Assembly: GCA_023268575.1 (NCBI GenBank)
Contig: JALRCL010000541.1
Span: 1 to 5,755 of the forward strand
Direction: 5' to 3'
Source of the DNA: Patulibacter sp.
GTDB lineage: Bacteria; Actinomycetota; Thermoleophilia; Solirubrobacterales; Solirubrobacteraceae
Length of the DNA stretch: 5,755 nucleotides
Shown: positions 1-4,345 of the stretch, piece after piece
Layout of the letters: the number at the start of each line of letters is the position of its first letter
Position numbering within the stretch: the stretch's first letter is position 1
Notes under the pieces: generated by a model
What the model saw: the letters and a program-made list of their open reading frames with translations, nothing else
The model's database searches: none
Told to the model about the DNA's origin: nothing
Made by a program: the position numbers and the translations under genes

Positions 1-439
1 CCCGCACGACCTGGCGTCCCTGCTCAGCGAACGCCGCATCGCCCAGCCGCTCGGCCACCTCGGCCCATGCCCACCCCAGGAAGGGCGGCTGGATCGTGGA
101 CGTGGCCATGTCCGAGCGCGCGCGCACGTTGTAGAAGACCAGGCGCGCCAGGCGCACGGGGCCATCCCAGAAGATCGTGTGCCCGATCAGGCCGTCGCGC
201 TGCTGCACGGACGCGAGCGATCGCAGCTCGGTGGCCGCGCGCTGAGGGTCCACCTCGTTCCACGCCAGGGCGTGCATGAGGGAGTCCCAGAACCACTGGT
301 AGGGGTACTTCGCGCCGTCAGGGCACGTGTAGCCGTAGGCCACGCCGTCGCGCGAGGTGCCCTCGCGCCAGTTCGCCGCGAGAAGGGCCTCGGCGGCCCT
401 GCCCACGCGGATGCCCACCCCGTTCACGAGGTGAAGCAT
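1..439 (-). CDS. MGH1-like glycoside hydrolase (mannosylglycerate/glucosylglycerate hydrolase type), N-terminal part
   Basis: This is a partial gene with 146 codons visible from an ATG at 437-439; the rest lies beyond the left edge. The frame is fully open to the edge. The translation contains YPYQWFWDS at residues 45-53, then H-A-L-A-W at 56-60, a GLIGHTIFWD segment at 83-92 and TSTIQPPFLGWA at 113-124. These are typical of the (alpha/alpha)6-barrel MGH1-like family related to GH63. Characterised members hydrolyse mannosylglycerate or glucosylglycerate, which are compatible solutes; the aromatic WxWDS region lines the sugar pocket. Family members are roughly 430-480 residues, so about two thirds is missing, including the region expected to hold catalytic residues. 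No clear Shine-Dalgarno precedes the ATG, and in-frame GTG codons at residues 5, 8 and 12 are alternative starts. The family call is strong. The substrate is inferred, and another alpha-glucosidase of the same fold is possible. The gene is transcribed away from the 6C-like RNA, which begins 15 bp upstream on the opposite strand. Confidence 0.85.
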   Translation of the reverse strand, partial: MLHLVNGVGIRVGRAAEALLAANWREGTSRDGVAYGYTCPDGAKYPYQWFWDSLMHALAWNEVDPQRAATELRSLASVQQRDGLIGHTIFWDGPVRLARLVFYNVRARSDMATSTIQPPFLGWAWAEVAERLGDAAFAEQGRQVVR

Positions 440-454
440 CGCAGGAAGCGGACG

Positions 455-526
455 GCGGCGGACGGCGCGGGGAACCCCCCGATTCCCGCGCTGACCGAGA
501 CCCCCCGATCTCGGAGCGTCCGCCGC
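455..526 (+). ncRNA. 6C-type small RNA: three-way junction with two CCCCCCGA loops
   Basis: Base pairing is visible directly. A perfect 10-bp closing stem joins 455-464 to 517-526, extendable by a G-U pair at 454/527. Inside it, hairpin 1 (465-491) has nine pairs with one bulged G and the loop CCCCCCGA at 475-482. Hairpin 2 (495-514) has six pairs (CCGAGA/TCTCGG) and the identical loop CCCCCCGA at 501-508. Only TGA and AG separate the helices. The stems differ in sequence while the loops are the same, which is the signature of a selected RNA rather than a DNA repeat. The 6C class of actinobacterial sRNAs is defined by two hairpins with loops of six or more cytosines. In mycobacteria the relative B11 uses these loops to pair with G-rich sites in target mRNAs. 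The plus strand is chosen because it carries the C-loops. I see no U-rich terminator after 526 and no convincing promoter; any promoter must lie inside the start of the divergent hydrolase gene. True transcript ends may extend beyond these coordinates. Confidence 0.82.
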
Positions 527-675
527 TCAGTACCGCCATGCAGATCAACCTCACGAGGAGATTGAGTGCATGGCCGTAATGTGGCAGGCCACCCTTGCGA
601 GCACAAGCCTTATGGTGTCAGTCCGGGGGATTCTTTACCGGATGTTCGCAATTCGGGGCAGTAGCGTTGAGCCCC
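527..675 (+). promoter_or_regulatory. AT-richer leader between the 6C-like RNA and the VIT1-PucR gene
   Basis: By my count this stretch is about 57% GC, far below the flanking coding sequence, so it probably holds the promoter and 5' leader of the gene starting at 676. I found no convincing -35/-10 pair. Visible items: a GAGGAG Shine-Dalgarno-like run at 555-560, nine bases before an ATG at 570; a 13-codon open frame at 538-579 with no good ribosome site; and a hairpin with stem GGGGC (655-659) and GCCCC (671-675) that abuts the start codon at 676. Two G-runs (625-629 and 655-658) could pair with the C-loops of the 6C-like RNA. No IdeR-like or MntR-like palindrome was recognised. The role is inferred from position and composition. 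Confidence 0.4.
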
Positions 676-1905
676 ATGGTCATCCTTCCATCGCACCTCG
701 AGCAGCATGCGACCGGACGCACCAGCTGGTTGCGCGCGGCGGTGCTCGGCGCCAACGACGGCCTCGTCTCGACGGCCAGCCTCATCCTGGGCGTGGCCGC
801 GTCGGGCGCCGATCGCGGGGCGGTGGTGACCGCGGGCATCGCCGGCCTCGTCGCCGGCGCGATGTCCATGGCGGCGGGCGAGTACGTGTCGGTGAGCTCC
901 CAGCGCGATGCCGAGCGCGCGGACATCGCCCGCGAGACACGCGAGCTCGCCGACGATCCCGGGACGCTCGGCCGGGCGTCGGAGCGGCTCGTCGAGCTGA
1001 GCTTCGGCTACGTCGACGGCCTCTCCGCGGCGATCACCGACCTCTTCCTCGGCGAGCGCCAGCGGCTCGTGCGCAGCGCCGAGCTCGCCCGGGCCGAGGT
1101 CGTCGCGGCCCTCCTCGCCGGAGAAGCCGTCGACGTCGACGCCGCCGAGCGCCGGCTCGGCCACCCGCTGCGCGGCCACCACCTCGGCCTCGTGCTGTGG
1201 GCCGAGGGCGGCGAGGCGACCGACGAGCCGCTGGGGCGGCTGGAGTCCGAGGCGCAGCGGCTCGCCGACGCGGCCGGCGGTCGCGCGCTGCTGCGCATCC
1301 CGGTCGGGGGTCGGCTGCTGTGGGCGTGGATCGCCGGCGACGCCCCGCTCGACGATCGCGCGCTGCGCGCCGCCCCGCCCGCCGCCCGTCGCGGGCGCCC
1401 GGCCGGCGAGGCCCCGGCCCCGCGGGAGCCGGACGCCGCGTCCGGTCCTCCGCCGGCGGCGCTGCACGTGGCGATCGGCGCGCCCGCCGCCGGGCCCGCG
1501 GGGTTCGTGCGCTCGCACCAGGACGCCCTCGAGACCCGCCGGGTCGCGCTGCTCGCCCCGCGACCGTCGCGGCTGAGCCGCTACCGCGACGCGGACCTGC
1601 TCGCGCTGCTGACCGGCGACGAGGAGCGCGCGCGGCGGTTCGTGGAGACCCGGCTCGGCGCGCTGGCCGAGGACGAGGACGGCGCGCGACGGCTGCGGGT
1701 GACGCTCCGCGCGCACCTCGAGGAGCGCGGCAGCAACGTCGCCGTGGCCCGCCGGCTCGGGATCCACGAGAACACGGTGAAGTACCGCGTGCGCAAGGCC
1801 CACGAGCTGCTGTCCGCGGGGGCCGCGGACGACGACCCGCTCGCGCTCGGCGCGGCGCTGCGCCTCGCCGACCTGCTGCCGGCGCTCGACGTGCCCAGCG
1901 CCTGA
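676..1905 (+). CDS. Chimeric protein: VIT1/CCC1 transporter N-terminus fused to PucR/CdaR-family regulator C-terminus
   Basis: The protein has 409 residues from ATG 676. Residues ~16-92 match the start of VIT1/CCC1-family Fe/Mn transporters: WLRAAVLGANDGLVSTASL, then GLVAGAMSMAAGEYVSVSSQRD, covering two membrane helices (about 19-42 and 48-72) and the start of the cytoplasmic region. The remaining three helices and most of the metal-binding cytoplasmic domain are absent. From about residue 94 the sequence instead matches a PucR-type regulator. It has the GYVD end of the N-terminal helical region (111-114), a CdaR GGDEF-like domain (about 137-310) with a Pro/Ala-rich insert at 231-262, and a C-terminal helix-turn-helix (about 353-379) with IHENTVKYR. 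This half aligns along its length with the next gene. The product could be a membrane-tethered transcription factor or a non-functional deletion product. There is no clear Shine-Dalgarno. An upstream TTG at 595 would add 27 residues unlike either family, so ATG 676 is preferred. Both family assignments are strong; function as a unit is unknown. Confidence 0.85.
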   Translation: MVILPSHLEQHATGRTSWLRAAVLGANDGLVSTASLILGVAASGADRGAVVTAGIAGLVAGAMSMAAGEYVSVSSQRDAERADIARETRELADDPGTLGRASERLVELSFGYVDGLSAAITDLFLGERQRLVRSAELARAEVVAALLAGEAVDVDAAERRLGHPLRGHHLGLVLWAEGGEATDEPLGRLESEAQRLADAAGGRALLRIPVGGRLLWAWIAGDAPLDDRALRAAPPAARRGRPAGEAPAPREPDAASGPPPAALHVAIGAPAAGPAGFVRSHQDALETRRVALLAPRPSRLSRYRDADLLALLTGDEERARRFVETRLGALAEDEDGARRLRVTLRAHLEERGSNVAVARRLGIHENTVKYRVRKAHELLSAGAADDDPLALGAALRLADLLPALDVPSA

Positions 1906-1923
1906 GCGCCGTGCGCTGGCCCA

Positions 1924-1944
1924 CGTCGTGCAGATCGCACGACG
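1924..1944 (+). terminator. Perfect hairpin after the VIT1-PucR gene (terminator or operator candidate)
   Basis: CGTCGTGC at 1924-1931 pairs perfectly with GCACGACG at 1937-1944 around a five-base loop, 18 bases after the stop codon at 1903-1905. There is no T-run, so it would be a U-less GC-rich terminator of the kind proposed for actinobacteria. It is directly followed by a second short inverted repeat, CCGCA-G-TGCGG (1945-1955). Because the pair lies 80-110 bases before the PucR gene start, the site could instead be an operator for autoregulation. Confidence 0.4.
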
Positions 1945-2034
1945 CCGCAGTGCGGATCGCCCGTCCTCGGCGGCCTCGCGGCGACGTAGGCTGGGCCGGT
2001 TCCACGACGGGGCGGGGCCGAGCCGCCGGCCGAC

Positions 2035-3267
2035 ATGCGCGACGCGACCACCACGAGGGGCACCGCCCCACCCCACCCGGCCGTGGTGGCGCTCGCGACC
2101 GACTGGTCGGCGGATCTCGATGCGGTGGCGACGCGGGTCTTCGACCACCTCGCCTCGCGCATCCCGCGGATCCGGGAGGACCGCCAGCTGGCCGACCTCA
2201 CCCTCGCCTCGTGCCTCTCGAACGTCGAAGCGATCGTGACCATGCTGCGCTACGGGATCCCGGCGAGCGCCGCCGAGGCGCCGGTCGGCGGCGTCGAGCA
2301 CGCTCGCGCGATGGCCCAGCGGGGAGCGGAGGTCGACGAGACCCTGCACTTCTACCGCGTCGGGATCGCCGCGCTGCTGGAGGACTGGTCGGCCGGCCTG
2401 CGCGAGCGGATCGGCGACCGGGACGAGCTCGTCGCGGTGCTCGGCGAGTCGACCGCGTTCTGCCTCGGCTACATCGACGTCGTCTCGTCGAAGATGAGCG
2501 CAGCGCACCTCACCGAGCGCGAGCTGCAGCGCCGGCGCGACGCCGGGCTGCGCGAGGAGCTCGTCCGGGCGCTCCTGCACGCCGAGGCGGTCGACGTCGT
2601 CGCCGCCGAGCGCGCCCTCGGCCATCCGCTCGGCGGTCCGCAGCTGGCGCTCCTCTGCACGACCGAGCACGACGTCGCCCTGCTGGAGCGCGCCGCCGTG
2701 GCCATCGCCCGGGCGTTCGACGCCGGCCGCCCGCTCGTCGTGGAGGAGGAGGCGCGCCGGGTCGCGGTCTGGATCGCGCCGCAGCCCTCGTCGGCGCGGC
2801 GCTGGCGCCGGCTCGAGCGCGAGCTCGCGGCGCGCTGCCCCGGGGTGCGGGTCGCGGCCGGCGGCGTCGGCGTCGGTCCCGACGGGTTCCGCGAGAGCCA
2901 TCGCGAGGCCCGACGCGCGGCGCGGATCGCGGCGATGCGCGTCCCCCCGACGCCCCTCACGCGCTACGAGGACTGCGCGCTCGTGGACCTGCTGAGCCAG
3001 GACGTGGAGGCCGCCGCCGCGTTCGTCCGTCGCGAGCTCGGCGGGCTCGCGGGCGGCGACCCGCGGACGTCGGAGCTGCGGCGGACCCTCCTGGAGGTCG
3101 TGCGCCCGCGCGGCGGCATCGCGGTCGCGGCGCGCACGATGGACGTCCACCGCAACACCGTGGTGCACCGGATCGGGCGGGCCGAGGCGCTGCGGGGTGC
3201 CCCGATCGACGTGCGCGCCGCGGAGCTGCACGCGGCGCTGCTGCTCGACGCCCTCCTCCCGCGGTAG
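2035..3267 (+). CDS. PucR/CdaR-family transcriptional regulator
   Basis: The protein has 410 residues and is probably a cytoplasmic DNA-binding regulator. Residues ~15-150 form a helical N-terminal domain resembling the RsbRD-N-like region seen in many actinobacterial PucR proteins, ending near the LGYIDVVSSK segment. Residues ~170-315 resemble the CdaR GGDEF-like domain, with VGPDGFRESHREA at 280-292 and LTRYEDCALVDLL at 308-320. The C-terminal helix-turn-helix of the PucR type lies at about 361-386 (AVAARTMDVHRNTVVHRIGR). PucR proteins usually respond to a small metabolite, but nothing here identifies the ligand. The ATG at 2035 fits the domain start; no strong ribosome site precedes it, so translation may be weak, or the mRNA may be leaderless or start slightly downstream. 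The gene lies 129 bases after its chimeric paralogue and 125 bases before the desaturase, which is its likeliest local target by position alone. Confidence 0.88.
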   Translation: MRDATTTRGTAPPHPAVVALATDWSADLDAVATRVFDHLASRIPRIREDRQLADLTLASCLSNVEAIVTMLRYGIPASAAEAPVGGVEHARAMAQRGAEVDETLHFYRVGIAALLEDWSAGLRERIGDRDELVAVLGESTAFCLGYIDVVSSKMSAAHLTERELQRRRDAGLREELVRALLHAEAVDVVAAERALGHPLGGPQLALLCTTEHDVALLERAAVAIARAFDAGRPLVVEEEARRVAVWIAPQPSSARRWRRLERELAARCPGVRVAAGGVGVGPDGFRESHREARRAARIAAMRVPPTPLTRYEDCALVDLLSQDVEAAAAFVRRELGGLAGGDPRTSELRRTLLEVVRPRGGIAVAARTMDVHRNTVVHRIGRAEALRGAPIDVRAAELHAALLLDALLPR

Positions 3268-3276
3268 CCCCACCCG

Positions 3277-3290
3277 TCGCGCAGCCGCGA
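3277..3290 (+). terminator. Small GC hairpin after the PucR gene
   Basis: TCGCG (3277-3281) pairs with CGCGA (3286-3290) around a CAGC tetraloop, nine bases after the stop codon. The stem is only five pairs and no T-run follows. This is a weak terminator candidate that could be chance in DNA this GC-rich. Confidence 0.22.
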
Positions 3291-3335
3291 GCGCTGGTCA
3301 CTCCGTACAGGGCCACGGGCGCTTCCGCCATTCCC

Positions 3336-3349
3336 GCCGGGCGCCCGGC
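3336..3349. repeat. 14-bp perfect palindrome upstream of the desaturase gene
   Basis: GCCGGGCGCCCGGC is a perfect palindrome 43 bases before the desaturase start codon, in the gap where a promoter and operator would lie. It could be a regulator binding site. In DNA of this composition a palindrome of this length is expected by chance about once or twice in a window of this size, so support is thin. Confidence 0.25.
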
Positions 3350-3382
3350 CGAGGAGGGTGGGCGCCGTCCCCGCCCCGCCTC

Positions 3383-3387
3383 GGAGG
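3383..3387 (+). promoter_or_regulatory. Ribosome binding site of the desaturase gene
   Basis: GGAGG lies five bases before the ATG at 3393-3395. It is the only consensus Shine-Dalgarno at a real gene start in this window, and it fixes the desaturase start well inside a much longer stop-free frame. Confidence 0.75.
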
Positions 3388-3392
3388 TCCCG

Positions 3393-4316
3393 ATGACCCT
3401 TCCCGCCGCAGCACCCGCCGACCGGTCGATCCGACGCATCCCCGACCCCGCCGAGCCGGTCCCTCCGATCGCCTGGGCGACCGTCGGCCTGCTCGTGGCC
3501 GGCCTGGGGCTCTGGTCGGCGGCGGCCGCGGCCGCGCTCAGCGGGCTCGTCCCCTGGTGGACGGCCACCCTCGTGAACGCCGTCGCCGCGTTCCTGCTGT
3601 TCACCGTGACCCACGAGGCCTGGCACCACACGACCTCGACGAGCACGACGTTGAACACCTGGATCGGGCGCGTCGCGACCGCGTTCTTCGCCCCGTTCGC
3701 CGGGTTCGGGATGGCGCGCTACATCCACATGCAGCACCACCGGTTCACGAACGAGCCCGACGGACGGGACCCCGATCACTTCCTCGTCCACGGCCGCTGG
3801 TGGACGGCCCCGCTGCGCTGGCAGAGCATCGACGTCTACTACTTCCGCTTCTACCTGCGGCACCTCGGCGACCGGCCCCGCCGCGAGCGGCGCGAGGCGG
3901 CGATCACGTTCCTGCTCACCACGGCGGTCGCGCTGGCGTGCGGGCTCTCCGGGCACCTCTGGGAGTTCCTCTACCTCTACATCCTCCCGAGCCGGATCCA
4001 GCTGCTGAGCCTCGGCTACGCCTTCGCGTACCTCCCCCACCACGACCTGCCGCACACGCCGGCGACCGACCGGTTCAAGACCACCCGCGTGCGCGTCGGA
4101 GCGGAGCGGCTGCTGACGCCCGTGCTGCTGTACCAGAACTACCACCTCGTGCACCACCTGCACCCGGTGGTGCCGTTCTACCGCTACATCCAGGTCTGGC
4201 GTCGCAACGAGGAGGAGTACCTCGCCGGCGACCCCGCGATCGTCACGGCGCGCGGCCGGCCGCTGACCGCCGACGAGTACCGCGAGCTCCAGGCCCTGCG
4301 CGACCACGACCACTGA
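3393..4316 (+). CDS. Membrane di-iron fatty acid desaturase / carotenoid hydroxylase family protein
   Basis: The protein has 307 residues and is an integral membrane oxidoreductase that uses a di-iron centre and O2 to desaturate or hydroxylate a lipid. All three histidine boxes of the family are present: HEAWHH at residues 74-79, HMQHH at 112-116 and HLVHH at 251-255, the last followed by LHP. An extra LPHHDLPH segment lies at 214-221. Hydrophobic stretches at about 27-50, 56-73, 95-108, 169-186 and 190-213 fit the usual membrane topology with the boxes on the cytoplasmic face. The HMQHHRFTNEPD...DPD pattern resembles beta-carotene hydroxylases of the CrtR type as well as acyl-lipid desaturases. 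The sequence alone does not decide between them, and there are no carotenoid genes in view. The start is fixed by a GGAGG five bases upstream. The gene follows a PucR regulator and converges with mccB, 29 bases separating their stop codons. Confidence 0.88.
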   Translation: MTLPAAAPADRSIRRIPDPAEPVPPIAWATVGLLVAGLGLWSAAAAAALSGLVPWWTATLVNAVAAFLLFTVTHEAWHHTTSTSTTLNTWIGRVATAFFAPFAGFGMARYIHMQHHRFTNEPDGRDPDHFLVHGRWWTAPLRWQSIDVYYFRFYLRHLGDRPRRERREAAITFLLTTAVALACGLSGHLWEFLYLYILPSRIQLLSLGYAFAYLPHHDLPHTPATDRFKTTRVRVGAERLLTPVLLYQNYHLVHHLHPVVPFYRYIQVWRRNEEEYLAGDPAIVTARGRPLTADEYRELQALRDHDH

Positions 4317-4318
4317 CG

Positions 4319-4339
4319 CGGTCCCGCGACGCCGGACCG
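4319..4339. terminator. Candidate shared terminator between convergent genes
   Basis: CGGTCC (4319-4324) pairs perfectly with GGACCG (4334-4339) around a nine-base loop, inside the 29-bp gap between two convergent stop codons. Being symmetric, it could end transcripts from both sides. An alternative pairing uses CGCGG (4317-4321) with CCGCG (4341-4345). There is no T-run on either strand, so this rests on location and pairing only. Confidence 0.35.
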
Positions 4340-4345
4340 GCCGCG

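Noticed and set aside
474..509. The repeated ACCCCCCGAT (474-483 and 500-509) read as a direct DNA repeat or an operator pair.
   Set aside because: Each copy is the loop of its own hairpin with unrelated flanking stems inside one closing helix, so RNA structure explains it better.
179..565. A 128-residue plus-strand frame antisense to the hydrolase start and covering the 6C-like RNA.
   Set aside because: It has no recognisable domain; the minus strand encodes clear MGH1-like motifs, and the RNA pairing explains 455-526.
595..675. A TTG at 595 as an upstream start for the VIT1-PucR protein, adding 27 residues.
   Set aside because: The extra residues do not resemble VIT1 N-termini, TTG is a poor start and no ribosome site precedes it; ATG 676 fits the family better.
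1126..2636. DNA similarity between about 1126-1174 and 2582-2636, considered as a mobile or recombination repeat.
   Set aside because: It falls at matching positions in two paralogous PucR domains, so shared ancestry is enough; there are no transposase or terminal repeat signs.
610..3273. An 887-residue stop-free minus-strand frame opposite the two regulator genes.
   Set aside because: The translation is low-complexity and Arg/Gly/Ala-rich with no recognisable domain, while the plus strand carries clear VIT1 and PucR domains.
570..4316. A 1248-residue stop-free plus-strand frame running from the leader to the end of the desaturase.
   Set aside because: Only its last 307 residues (from 3393, with a GGAGG) are a recognisable protein. 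The rest is Arg/Ala/Pro-rich shadow sequence of the chimera and PucR genes caused by high GC.
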